Counted from the first letter of the stretch, positions 1 through 8,302 are shown. The stretch is 21,458 bases of DNA from Acetobacteraceae bacterium (GCA_947446625.1 CANFIE010000018.1:1-21458), one strand, 5' to 3'. Translations and numbers: made by a program. Notes: a model not told the origin generated them from the sequence alone.

Positions 1-589
1 CCACCAGCTTCGGCCCATGCGTGGCAGCACCACCCACGGCCAGCAGGGCGCCGGCACCCAGTTTGCGCAGGCGCTTTTCACCCAGCACTTCCACCGTCAG
101 CCCGTATTGGCGCAACGCCAGCAGCCGCCGGGCAAAGGCGGCGGGGTGCAGGATATTGCCGGGCAGCGCGGTCAACTCGCGGGCATAGAGCGCCCCCTGC
201 ACCGCCGCGGCGGTGCGCTGCCACAGCGGCTCCACCCGGGCGGGCAGGTCCACCACCAGGTCCAGCTTCTCCAGCGTGGCACCCTTGTGCCGCCAGGCCG
301 CCAGCACGGCGCCCGCCGCCCAGGCCACGGCGGCGGCCGGGCTCATGCCCCGCGCATCCAGCCCCAGCCGAGCCACCGTCCCGGCCCGCGCCACGGCACG
401 TGCGCCCACGGCTTCCCATTCCAGCGCCGAATGGGCGTTGTCGATGGCCAGCCACAGCAGCAGGCCGTCGGGACCGTATTCCTCGCGGCAATCCTCAACC
501 GGGGGCGGCCCATCGCCGGGGCCTTCCGGAATGGCCAGCACCACGCCCGGCTTTGGCGCCGGGCGCAGCTTTACCCTGGCGCCAATCAC
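1..589 (-). CDS. M17 leucyl aminopeptidase family protein (second paralogue, 3' end outside window)
   Basis: Reading starts at a GTG at 589-587 that overlaps the TGA stop of the upstream pepA (GTGA), so the two genes are probably translationally coupled. The frame is open for 196 codons to the window edge. The visible part corresponds to the N-terminal macrodomain-like region and the linker of M17 peptidases. The linker reads ARELTALPGNILHPAAFARR and is followed by LGAGALLAVGGAATHGPKLV, which parallels ARDLVSEPPNVLTP and LNFGALLGVAQGS in the neighbouring PepA. The metal-binding catalytic domain would lie beyond position 1, so activity cannot be judged. M17 enzymes are cytosolic di-metal exopeptidases that remove N-terminal residues from peptides. 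The family call is quite secure; substrate preference is unknown. No ATG start lies near this point in the frame, which makes the gene easy to miss. Confidence 0.8.
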   Translation of the reverse strand, partial: MIGARVKLRPAPKPGVVLAIPEGPGDGPPPVEDCREEYGPDGLLLWLAIDNAHSALEWEAVGARAVARAGTVARLGLDARGMSPAAAVAWAAGAVLAAWRHKGATLEKLDLVVDLPARVEPLWQRTAAAVQGALYARELTALPGNILHPAAFARRLLALRQYGLTVEVLGEKRLRKLGAGALLAVGGAATHGPKLV

Positions 590-2076
590 CCTTCGTAGTG
601 GTCGGCCACCAGCCGATCCAGCAGGCGCACGCCGAAGGCGGTGGCGCCCTTCGGGGCCGTCGGCAGTTCCTTGCCGCTCCAGGCCACGCCGGCAATGTCC
701 AGGTGCGCCCAGGGGCGGCCCTTGTTGACGAAGCGCTGGATGAATTGCGCGGCGGTGATGCTGCCACCCGGCCGGCCACCAACATTCTTCATGTCGGCGA
801 TGTCGCTCTTGATCTGCTTGTCATATGCCTCGCCCAGCGGCATGCGCCACACCGCCTCCCCCACCGGTGTGCCGGCGGCGGAGAGCTGCTGGGCCAGCGT
901 GTCGTCATTGCTGAACATGCCGGCATGTTCATGCCCCAGTGCAATGATGATGGCGCCGGTCAATGTGGCGAGATCCACCATGAAGCGCGGGTCGAAGCGC
1001 TGCTGCGCGTAGTGCATCACGTCGCACAGCACCAGGCGGCCTTCGGCGTCGGTATTGATCACCTCGACCGTCTGGCCGCTGGCCGTGGTCACCACGTCGC
1101 CGGGGCGCTGGGCATTGCCGCCCGGCATGTTCTCCACCAGGCCCACCAGGCCCACCACATCCACCTTGGCCTTGCGCCCGGCCAGTGCGGCCATCAGGCC
1201 AATCACCGTGCCGGCGCCGGCCATGTCCCACTTCATGTCCTCCATGCCGGCGGCGGGCTTGATGCTGATGCCGCCGGTATCGAAGGTCACACCCTTGCCG
1301 ATGAAGGCCACCGGCTTCTGCGCCTTCTTCTTCGCCGCCGCCGTGGTGGAAGCGCCATTCCACTGCATCACCACCATGCGCGGTTCCTGCACGCTGCCCT
1401 GCGCCACGCCCAGCAGCGCGCCGAAGTTCAGCTTCTTCATCTCCTTCGGGCCCAGGATCTCCACCTGCACCCCCAGCTTCTCAAGCTCCTTGCAGCGCTC
1501 CGCCATCTCGGCCGGGGTCAGCACATTCGGCGGCTCGCTCACCAAATCGCGGGTCAGGAACACGCCATCGGCCACGGCGCGCTGGGTGGCCCAGGCGGCC
1601 TTGGCGGCGGCCAGCGCGTCGGTGGCAATGGCCACCTTCTCCAGCTTCGGCTTCTCGGCTTCCTTCAGCGTGGTCCGATAGCGGTCAAACCGGTACGACT
1701 TCAGCAGTAGCCCCAGCCCCAGGCTGGCGGCCAGCGGCGCGGGCAGGCCCTCGGCCGCCACCATCGCCTCGCGCTCCTTGGCAATCAGCCCGTACAGCGT
1801 GCCACCGGCGGCTTCCACGCGTTCGGCGTTCACTTCCTCAGTCTTGCCCAGGCCAATGGCCACCACCTTGCCAATGCCTTCCAGCGGCGCCCACAGCGTG
1901 GCCACCTGGCCCTTGCTGCCCTTGAAGCTGGCAGCTTCCAGCGCGCGGGTGATGCCGCCGCCGGTGGCCTTGTCCAGCGCCGCGTGAAGGCCGGCGGGGG
2001 TGGCGTCCTCGGTCACAAGCAGCACCATCGCGCCGTGCTTGGGCAGGGCCGGCTTGATGAAGGCGATATCGGGCAT
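586..2076 (-). CDS. pepA: Leucyl aminopeptidase PepA (peptidase M17)
   Basis: This 496-residue protein is the usual length for cytosolic leucyl aminopeptidases, which release N-terminal amino acids during peptide turnover. The di-metal active site is complete. K261 and D266 lie in GKGVTFDTGG, K273 in SIKP, and the M17 signature NTDAEGRL spans residues 341-348 with D343 and E345. These fit the E. coli ligands with a constant offset of nine. The N-terminal ~160 residues form the non-catalytic domain, followed by the linker TRDLVSEPPNVLTP. The start chosen is the ATG at 2076-2074 (MPDIAFIKPALPK); an in-frame ATG at 2088 adds four residues and cannot be excluded, since neither has a strong ribosome binding site. 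The frame stays open far upstream, but that part lies over the tandem repeats and cysQ and is not protein-like. A second M17 gene follows with GTGA overlap. Confidence 0.95.
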   Translation of the reverse strand: MPDIAFIKPALPKHGAMVLLVTEDATPAGLHAALDKATGGGITRALEAASFKGSKGQVATLWAPLEGIGKVVAIGLGKTEEVNAERVEAAGGTLYGLIAKEREAMVAAEGLPAPLAASLGLGLLLKSYRFDRYRTTLKEAEKPKLEKVAIATDALAAAKAAWATQRAVADGVFLTRDLVSEPPNVLTPAEMAERCKELEKLGVQVEILGPKEMKKLNFGALLGVAQGSVQEPRMVVMQWNGASTTAAAKKKAQKPVAFIGKGVTFDTGGISIKPAAGMEDMKWDMAGAGTVIGLMAALAGRKAKVDVVGLVGLVENMPGGNAQRPGDVVTTASGQTVEVINTDAEGRLVLCDVMHYAQQRFDPRFMVDLATLTGAIIIALGHEHAGMFSNDDTLAQQLSAAGTPVGEAVWRMPLGEAYDKQIKSDIADMKNVGGRPGGSITAAQFIQRFVNKGRPWAHLDIAGVAWSGKELPTAPKGATAFGVRLLDRLVADHYEG

Positions 2077-2123
2077 GGGCCAGGGCATCCGCTGATGAAA
2101 AGATGCCCCACGATAGCACCCCC

Positions 2124-2229
2124 CCGCGCCAAGGCCAGCTTGAAGCCCCACCCGTGCCCAGGCTGGCTTGGAACCTCCATCCGCGCCAAGGCCAGCTTGA
2201 AGCCCCAACCCGCGCCAAGGCCAGCTTGG
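2124..2229. repeat. Tandem 28-29 bp direct repeat, four copies
   Basis: Four head-to-tail units fill the gap between the divergent pepA and cysQ genes. Copy 1 (2124-2150) and copy 3 (2181-2207) are identical over 27 bases. Copy 2 (2152-2179) is diverged and copy 4 (2210-2229) is truncated. The shared core is GCCAAGGCCAGCTTGAAG. Unit starts are spaced 28, 29 and 29 bases apart. The core contains an imperfect dyad (AAGGCCAGCTT against its complement AAGCTGGCCTT). The period is not a multiple of three and there are no spacers of unrelated sequence. Confidence 0.85.
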
Positions 2230-2260
2230 CGACTCCCCCCACCTGCGGCAAAAGGGATGC

Positions 2261-3027
2261 ATGACCCACCCTGAGCTTCTGGACCTGGCCGCCGGCCTTG
2301 CCCGCCGTGCCGCCGCCGCCATCATGGCGGTACGCCAGGCCGGCTTCGCGGTTGAGCACAAGGACGACCACAGCCCCGTCACCGAGGCCGACCGCCTGGC
2401 CGAGGCGCTGATTGTGGAAGGGCTGCGCGCCGCCCAGCCCGAGATTCCCGTGGTGGCCGAGGAAGAAGTGGCCGGTGGCGTGCAAACCGCCGTGGCGCCG
2501 CGCTTCTGGCTGGTGGACCCGCTGGACGGCACCCGCGAATTCGCCAAGGGGCTGGATGAGTTCGCCGTCTGCATCGGGCTGGTGGAACACGGCGTGGCCC
2601 GGCTGGGCGTGCTGCTGCTGCCCGCCACGGGTGAATTGTTCGGCGGCATTGTCGGCCAGGGCGCCTGGAAGGAAGTTGCGCCCGGTGCGCCGCGCCTGCC
2701 CATCCACACCCGTGCCGTGCCGGCCGAGGGGCTGCTCGTGCTCGACAGCCGCAGCCATTCCCGGCCCGAGGCCCTGGCGCCGCTGTTGGCCGGGCGCAAG
2801 GTGGCCAGCATCCAGCCCATGGGTTCGGCGGCCAAATTCGCCCGGCTGGCGGAAGGCGCGGCCGATGCCTCGCCCCGCCCCGGCCGCACTACCATGGAAT
2901 GGGATACCGCCGCCGGCCAGGCGGTGCTGGAAGCCGCCGGCGGCGCCATCCTCACCGAGGCCGGCACGCCGCTGCGCTACGGCAAGCCCGGCTGGCGGAA
3001 TGACGGCTACATTGCCCTGGGCCGCGC

Positions 3028-3031
<4 letters not shown>
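2261..3031 (+). CDS. cysQ: 3'(2'),5'-bisphosphate nucleotidase CysQ (inositol monophosphatase superfamily)
   Basis: This 256-residue phosphatase of the FIG/IMPase superfamily probably hydrolyses 3'-phosphoadenosine 5'-phosphate, the by-product of PAPS-dependent sulfate assimilation, to AMP. The Li+-sensitive Mg2+ site is visible: SPVTEAD (residues 38-44), the acidic EEE (67-69), VDPLDGTREF (85-94) and the C-terminal EWDTAAGQAVLEAAGG. The DGTREF ending and the GSAAKF-RLAEG stretch point to CysQ rather than to inositol monophosphatase proper. Start ATG at 2261 follows an AAAGGG at 2251-2256. It is the first gene of a four-gene run, and its TGA overlaps the ATG of the Sua5 gene. The link to sulfur metabolism fits the CHR-family transporter genes at the end of the same run. 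Confidence 0.9.
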
Positions 3032-3992
<961 letters not shown>

Positions 3993-3996
<4 letters not shown>

Positions 3997-4529
3997 CCCA
4001 GCCCACCCTTGGCGACCTGTTCTTCGGCTTCATGAAGGTAGGCTGCCTGGCCTTTGGCGGCGCCCAGGCCGTGGCCCGGCGGGTGATGGTGGAGGAGCGC
4101 CGATGGCTCTCTGAGCAGGATTACGCCGAGCTGCTGGCACTGGCGCATGTGCTGCCGGGGCCGAATATCGGCAATTTCGCTGTGATGTTCGGCCGCCGCG
4201 TGCATGGGCTGCCCGGGGCGCTGGCCTGTGTGGCCGGCTTCTTCGGCCTGCCGCTCTGCATGCTCATCGGGCTGGTTTGGCTGTATGGCCAGTTTGGCCA
4301 ATTGCCACAGGTGAACGCCGCCATGCATGGCGTGGCCGCCGCCGCCGCCGGCATGGTGCTGGGCACCGCCCTGCGCATGGGCACCCGGCTGAAACCACCG
4401 CCCGAGGCCATTGTTCTGGCGCTGGCGGTGCTGGTGGCCTCGGTGGTGCTGAAGCTGCCGCTGCTGCTGATTGTGGTGGTGGGCGCACCGCTTGGCATTT
4501 ACGCCGCTTTGCGAAGGGCCCGCGCCTGA
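3993..4529 (+). CDS. CHR-family chromate transporter, N-terminal-type half protein
   Basis: This 178-residue membrane protein is one half of a split ChrA (short-chain CHR) transporter. The CHR pattern is present: FMKVGCLAFGGAQAVARRVM, then RRWLSEQDYAELLALAHVLPGPN, then alternating hydrophobic segments with short loops. Canonical members have FGGP at the first motif; here it is FGGA, a small deviation. CHR proteins are inner-membrane anion transporters best known for chromate efflux, and some are proposed to move sulfate. The ATG at 3993 overlaps the Sua5 stop (ATGA). The partner half follows with a one-base overlap. In known split systems both halves are needed and the two subunits insert with opposite topology. 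The actual substrate cannot be read from sequence. Confidence 0.85.
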
Positions 4530-5047
4530 TGCCGTTCTGGTTGGATATGTTCCTGATGTTCGCCCAGCTTTCGCTGGTGGCGGTGGGCGGCGCCAATGTG
4601 CTGGCGCCCGAAATGCACCGCCAGATGGTGCTGAACCGCCATTTGATGGACGAGGCGACCTTTTCCCAATTGCTGGCGCTGGCCCAGGCGGCGCCCGGCC
4701 CCAACATCCTGTCGGGTAGCATCATGGGCTACTGGGTGGGCGGCGTGCCCGGCCTGCTGGGCGCCACGATGGGCCTGCTGGGGCCCACCGCGGTGCTGGC
4801 CTGGGTTATTGCCGGGCTGACCAAGCGGCTGGCGCATGCCCCCTGGCTGAAGCCGGCCCAATCCGGCCTGGTGCCGCTGGCACTGGGCCTGGTGGGGGCT
4901 TCCGGCCTGGTGCTGGCCCAGGCGGCGGCCAGTTTTCCGCTGGCGCCGGCCATTACCCTGGCGGCCACGCTGTATGTCTGGCTGGCCAAGCCCAGCCCGC
5001 TTTGGGCGCTGGCGGCGGGCGGCGCGCTGGGGTTGGTGCTGCTGTAG
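4529..5047 (+). CDS. CHR-family chromate transporter, C-terminal-type half protein
   Basis: This is the second half of the split CHR transporter, 172 residues. It has its own CHR motif: LSLVAVGGANVLAPEMHRQM, then ATFSQLLALAQAAPGPN, followed by several hydrophobic spans to the C-terminus. The ATG at 4529 shares its A with the TGA of the first half (TGATG). An AAGGG at 4514-4518 sits ten bases upstream, so the start is well supported. The two halves align in their LLALA...PGPN segments, consistent with the ancestral duplication of the family. It ends the cysQ-sua5-CHR-CHR run. A weak hairpin and a later T-run follow the stop. Confidence 0.85.
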   Translation: MPFWLDMFLMFAQLSLVAVGGANVLAPEMHRQMVLNRHLMDEATFSQLLALAQAAPGPNILSGSIMGYWVGGVPGLLGATMGLLGPTAVLAWVIAGLTKRLAHAPWLKPAQSGLVPLALGLVGASGLVLAQAAASFPLAPAITLAATLYVWLAKPSPLWALAAGGALGLVLL

Positions 5048-5074
5048 GGCAGCGCCGCCCGTGAATCATTTTTG
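5047..5074 (+). terminator. Possible weak terminator after the CHR genes
   Basis: A short GC hairpin (GGGC 5047-5050, GCCC 5057-5060, six-base loop) is followed by GTGAATCA and a run of five Ts at 5069-5073. The T-run is not directly adjacent to the stem, so termination is uncertain. Confidence 0.25.
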
Positions 5075-5138
5075 AGCCATTTTCCCTGCCGGGAGCAAAA
5101 GTCCCTTAATCATCCTCCGGTCTAATCCTGCCGTCACA

Positions 5139-5156
5139 GCCCCGGAAAATCGGGGC
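5139..5156 (+). other. Hairpin in the leader of the metalloprotease gene
   Basis: A perfect six-base-pair stem GCCCCG (5139-5144) / CGGGGC (5151-5156) encloses the loop GAAAAT. It lies 31 bases before the ATG at 5188 and ahead of the GGAAA Shine-Dalgarno-like sequence at 5176-5180. It could influence translation or mRNA stability, or be chance in a GC-rich genome. Confidence 0.3.
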
Positions 5157-5187
5157 CTCCCTCACCGACAGGCACGGAAAACCGACC

Positions 5188-6969
5188 ATGGCACTCCCGA
5201 TCAGCAAGGCCACCGCCGTTACCACCGTTAAGGTGGCCGGCGCTGCCGCCGCCCAGGCCAATACCAGCATCGCCAGCTTCAACGTGGCCGACACGGCCGC
5301 GAATATCCTGGCCAACCTGCCGGCCCTGGCCGCCGATACGCATCTGGGCACCCTGAGCATGACGGATGCCACCCGGCTGACCGTCAGCTTCGACCAGTTC
5401 AGCCTGTACCGCACCACGCTGGACAAGCTGGTGGGCACCCAGGGGCTGGCGCTGAACAACCTGCTGACCTCCCAGGCCCTGGTGGTGGCCACCGACACGC
5501 ATGTGAAGGCCTTCAGCGTGAAGGACAGCGCCGCCAATGTGCTGGCCAACCTGCCCCGGCTGGCGGCTGAAAGCCGCGTCACCAGCATCGATCTGACAGA
5601 CAGCGTCATCACCATCAATGGCGCCGCCGCCTTCACCGCCGACAAGCTGCTGCTCGACAAGCTGGTGGCCGGCGACAGCTTCGTGGCCACCAACATCACC
5701 GTGGCCCAGGCCGCCAGCGCTCAGGCCGACACGCATTGCAGCACCTTCACGGTCAGTGATTCGGCGGCGAATGTGCAGGCCGCGCTGAACGCGCTGAACG
5801 CCGATACCCACCTGACCCATGTGACGCTGAGCGACGGCGCGCCGCTGCTGATGACCAGCATGGCCTTCACCTACGACAAGGCGCTGTTGAGCAAGCTGGA
5901 TGCCGGCGTGGTCACCGTCACCGGCCTCACCGCCGCCAATGCCATCAAGGCCGCCGCCGATGTGCATGTGGGCCATGTGGTGGTGAATGACACGCTGGCG
6001 CATATCGGCAGCAACCTGGATGCGCTGGAAGCCCTGGCCAAGGCCGGCAAGCTGGGCGGCATCAACGTGACCGACACCGGCCAGACCCTGACGCTGACCG
6101 CCGCCCAGGCCGCCGCCGACCACGACGCCATTGCGCAGATGACCGGCAGCTTCACCATCAAGCAGCCGCCGGCGCCCAGCGGCTTCCACCTCAACCTGAT
6201 CTACGATGCCAGCATGGCCAGCGCCCCGGCCGGCTTCAAGGCGGCGCTGGATGCCGCGGTGCAGTACTTCCAGAGCATCATCACCAGCAACGAGACGGTG
6301 ACGCTGCAGGTTGGCTTCGGCGAGGTTGGTGGCCAGGCGATATCCGGCGGCGTGCTCGGCGCTGCCGGCCCGGCGCGCGGCGTGACCGTCACTTATGACA
6401 TGTTCAAGGCCGCCTACACCGCGCATGCCACCACGGCCGAGCAGAAGGCGGTGGCCGCCAATATGGGCGCCGACCCGACCAATGGCGGGCACATCTTCGT
6501 GGCCAGCGCCGAGGCCAAGGCGCTGGGGCTGATGAGCGCCAACGACACCGGGGTTGATGGCATCATCGGCTTTGCCGCCGATACCGCCGGCAGCCTGTTC
6601 GACTATAACCGCGCCGACGGCATCTCGGCCGGCATGTTCGATTTCCTCGGCGTGGTGGAGCACGAGATCAGCCACACCCTGGGCCGCTATGCCTGGCTGG
6701 ACCAGGCCGGCGGCAACTACAGCGCCATGGACCTGATGCGCTACAGCGCGCCCGGCGCGCATACGGTGAACGCCGCCACCAACGCGTATTTTTCCATCGA
6801 TGGCGGTACCACGGCGCTGGACTGGTTCGCCACCGGCGGCGATGCCGGCGACTGGGCGGCCTCGGCCGGCAATGATGCCGCCACCGCCTTCGCCACCCCC
6901 GGCGTGGTGAACCTGTTCAGCCAGGCCGATGTCACGGTGCTGAACGCGCTGGGCTACGCCCTGGCCTGA
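5188..6969 (+). CDS. Repeat-containing putative secreted metalloprotease (resembles the NF038122 type)
   Basis: The protein has 593 residues in two parts. The N-terminal ~320 residues hold four degenerate repeats with a period of about 78 residues, beginning near residues 28, 107, 185 and 261. Each carries a core like VSDSAANVLANLPAL followed by a threonine/leucine-rich strand pattern. This repeat type occurs in large extracellular alphaproteobacterial proteins. Residues ~330-593 form a protease-like domain with zinc motif HEISHTLGR (H492, E493, H496) after DFLGVVE. The order YSAMDLMRYSAPG, then FSIDGG, GGDAGDW and a C-terminal VLNALGY follows and matches the pattern I associate with NF038122 family metalloproteases. 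A metzincin would have His or Asp at the twelfth motif position; here it is W503. No Sec signal peptide is seen, so type I export is possible but no transporter is adjacent. Start ATG follows GGAAA at 5176-5180. Only one cysteine (C184) is present. Confidence 0.7.
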   Translation: MALPISKATAVTTVKVAGAAAAQANTSIASFNVADTAANILANLPALAADTHLGTLSMTDATRLTVSFDQFSLYRTTLDKLVGTQGLALNNLLTSQALVVATDTHVKAFSVKDSAANVLANLPRLAAESRVTSIDLTDSVITINGAAAFTADKLLLDKLVAGDSFVATNITVAQAASAQADTHCSTFTVSDSAANVQAALNALNADTHLTHVTLSDGAPLLMTSMAFTYDKALLSKLDAGVVTVTGLTAANAIKAAADVHVGHVVVNDTLAHIGSNLDALEALAKAGKLGGINVTDTGQTLTLTAAQAAADHDAIAQMTGSFTIKQPPAPSGFHLNLIYDASMASAPAGFKAALDAAVQYFQSIITSNETVTLQVGFGEVGGQAISGGVLGAAGPARGVTVTYDMFKAAYTAHATTAEQKAVAANMGADPTNGGHIFVASAEAKALGLMSANDTGVDGIIGFAADTAGSLFDYNRADGISAGMFDFLGVVEHEISHTLGRYAWLDQAGGNYSAMDLMRYSAPGAHTVNAATNAYFSIDGGTTALDWFATGGDAGDWAASAGNDAATAFATPGVVNLFSQADVTVLNALGYALA

Positions 6970-6978
6970 ACCTGCTGC

Positions 6979-7764
6979 TTAAGCCGCCTTCGGCCCCACC
7001 ACGGCGAAGGCGGCACCCTGCGGGTCCTTGGCCTGCACAATCCAGTTGCCGCCGGGCACCTGGTGCGGGCCCATCATCACCTGGCCGCCGCCAGCGGTTA
7101 TGGCGGCCAGCGCGGCGTCAATATTCGCCACGTTGATGTAGTACATCCAGCAGGCAACCGGCAGCATCGGCGGCTTGTTCATCATGCCGCCCTGCGCCGT
7201 GCTGCCGAAGGCAAAGAGCTGGTAGGTGCCCATCTCGCCGATATCCATGGCCACGTCCTTCCGCCAGCCAAACATGGCGCTGTAGAAGCCGAAGGCGGCT
7301 TCCCAGTCGGCGGCGTAGAGTTCATGCCAGCCGAACTGTCCGGGCGAGGCGTAATCCGGCTTGGCATCGGGCGGCGGGTTGATGGGCGAGAGCAGCCCCA
7401 GCGCCGCGCCCTGCGGGTCGCGAATGCAGGCGAAGCGCACCATGTTGGGTACCTCGGTCACCGGCACCGCCAGGGTGGCACCCAGTGACAGCGCCTTGGC
7501 CAACGCGGCCTCCACATCAGGCACATCCACATAGCCCAGCCAGTTGGGCGGCACGCCCATGGCGGCGGCGGGGGCGGGCAGGGGCATCAGGCCGCCCGCC
7601 GCCATGCCCTTGGGCTGGCAGAACAGCTGGTAAGGGTTTTCCGCCGGGGCGCCGGGCACCGCGCCGGCCTTCCAGCCGGTGATGGTGGCGTAGAAGGCGG
7701 CGGCGCCGGCCGTGTCGGTGGTCATCAACTCGTACCAGACAAAGCCCTGCTGCTTCTCGGCCAT
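6979..7764 (-). CDS. Two-domain VOC (glyoxalase/bleomycin-resistance fold) family protein
   Basis: This 261-residue cytosolic protein consists of two vicinal-oxygen-chelate modules, about residues 5-126 and 143-258. Both begin with a similar segment (FVWYELMTTDTAGAAAFY, FGWHELYAADWEAAFGFY) and both end in DPQGAA-type strands (116-121 and 247-252), which shows internal duplication. The layout resembles CFP30B-like and hydroxylase-type VOC proteins of unknown substrate, so no reaction is assigned. The start chosen is the ATG at 7764 (MAEKQQGF), preceded by GAGGGAG about eight bases upstream. The 18-codon upstream extension is rejected because it covers the AT-rich promoter. It is divergent from a marR gene and converges on the metalloprotease gene nine bases away. 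Control by the MarR protein through the shared gap is likely. Confidence 0.85.
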   Translation of the reverse strand: MAEKQQGFVWYELMTTDTAGAAAFYATITGWKAGAVPGAPAENPYQLFCQPKGMAAGGLMPLPAPAAAMGVPPNWLGYVDVPDVEAALAKALSLGATLAVPVTEVPNMVRFACIRDPQGAALGLLSPINPPPDAKPDYASPGQFGWHELYAADWEAAFGFYSAMFGWRKDVAMDIGEMGTYQLFAFGSTAQGGMMNKPPMLPVACWMYYINVANIDAALAAITAGGGQVMMGPHQVPGGNWIVQAKDPQGAAFAVVGPKAA

Positions 7765-7783
7765 CACCCAACTCCCTCGTTGC

Positions 7784-7821
7784 TTGACAATTGATAAGTT
7801 GATATCAACATAAATCATACA
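7784..7821. promoter_or_regulatory. Divergent promoter/operator between VOC and marR genes
   Basis: This 57-base gap is strikingly AT-rich for the window. It holds the perfect 12 bp palindrome GTTGATATCAAC at 7798-7809, a typical MarR-type operator shape. TTGACA (7784-7789) and two TTGATA copies (7791-7796, 7799-7804) form near-regular direct repeats leading into the palindrome. TTGACA could also serve as a -35 element for the marR direction; no convincing -10 is evident. The palindrome begins 13 bases before the marR ATG, as expected for autoregulation. Confidence 0.65.
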
Positions 7822-8247
7822 ATGTCAAACTTCGCCACCACGCTGCATATCCGCGACCATTGCCTGTGCCTGCACACCCAGCGCGCCGCACGCGCCCTGG
7901 CCCGGCGGTTTGACGCGGTGTTCCGCCCGCTGGGCATCACCAGCGGCCAGTTTTCCCTGCTGAATGCGCTGAACCGCCCCAGCCCGGCGCCCATGGTCCA
8001 GGTGGCGGCGCTGCTGGCCATGGACCGCACCACGCTGACCGCCGCGCTGAAGCCGCTGGAACGCCAGGGCCTGGCGCTTTCCCACCCCAACCCGCAGGAC
8101 CGCCGCGCCCGCCTGCTGGTGCTGACCGATGCAGGCCGCGCCCTGCTGGCCCGCGCCACGCCGCTATGGGTGGCCGAACATGCCCAGGTTGAAGCCACCC
8201 TGGCCACACCCGAAGCGCTGCGCCAGGGGCTGCGGCAACTTAGCTGA
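7822..8247 (+). CDS. MarR family transcriptional regulator
   Basis: This 141-residue winged-helix regulator has the MarR order. An N-terminal dimerisation helix (LHTQRAARALARRFDAVFRP) comes first, then the helix-turn-helix region with GITSGQFSLLNALNRP and VAALLAMDRTTLTAALKPLERQGL. The wing follows with NPQDRRARLLVLTDAGRALL, where the D-RR motif is the family hallmark. Cysteines C14 and C16 form a CLC pair near the N-terminus, a place where some MarR proteins sense oxidants or electrophiles. No clear Shine-Dalgarno sequence precedes the ATG at 7822, and the transcript may have a very short leader. The gene is divergent from the VOC gene and the gap has a palindrome, so it probably represses that gene and itself. 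The ligand is unknown. Confidence 0.9.
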   Translation: MSNFATTLHIRDHCLCLHTQRAARALARRFDAVFRPLGITSGQFSLLNALNRPSPAPMVQVAALLAMDRTTLTAALKPLERQGLALSHPNPQDRRARLLVLTDAGRALLARATPLWVAEHAQVEATLATPEALRQGLRQLS

Positions 8248-8283
8248 ATTGACGAGCGGCTGATTCACGGCCTGCGGCGGAAA

Positions 8284-8302
8284 CGCCTGGGCCGATCAGG
8301 CG
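8284..8302 (-). terminator. Putative intrinsic terminator of the Bug-type gene
   Basis: Reading the minus strand directly after the TAG stop, a perfect six-base stem CGCCTG / CAGGCG with a seven-base loop is followed by TTTCC. The position is right, but the T-run is only three bases. Confidence 0.4.

Noticed and set aside
400..1710. 436-codon plus-strand open frame
   Set aside because: Antisense to pepA, whose catalytic motifs are complete; His/Gly/Leu-rich shadow composition.
2124..2229. CRISPR-like array
   Set aside because: The units abut directly with only 0-2 bases between them. There are no unique spacers of 30-40 bases and no cas genes.
2077..2967. N-terminal extension of pepA to a 793-residue frame
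   Set aside because: The extension covers the tandem repeat and the antisense of cysQ. It lacks protein character, and the PepA family starts at MPDIAF-like sequence.
5083..5105. Competing mini-hairpins (TCCC/GGGA then GGGA/TCCC) as a riboswitch or attenuator
   Set aside because: Stems are only four base pairs, with no conserved aptamer features; likely chance.
5134..6762. 542-codon minus-strand open frame
   Set aside because: Antisense to the metalloprotease gene; composition (His, Gly, Gln, Arg) is that of a shadow frame and its repeats mirror the plus-strand repeats.
7765..7818. 18-codon N-terminal extension of the VOC protein
   Set aside because: It lies in the AT-rich operator region; the ATG at 7764 has a good Shine-Dalgarno sequence and starts directly before the first VOC strand.
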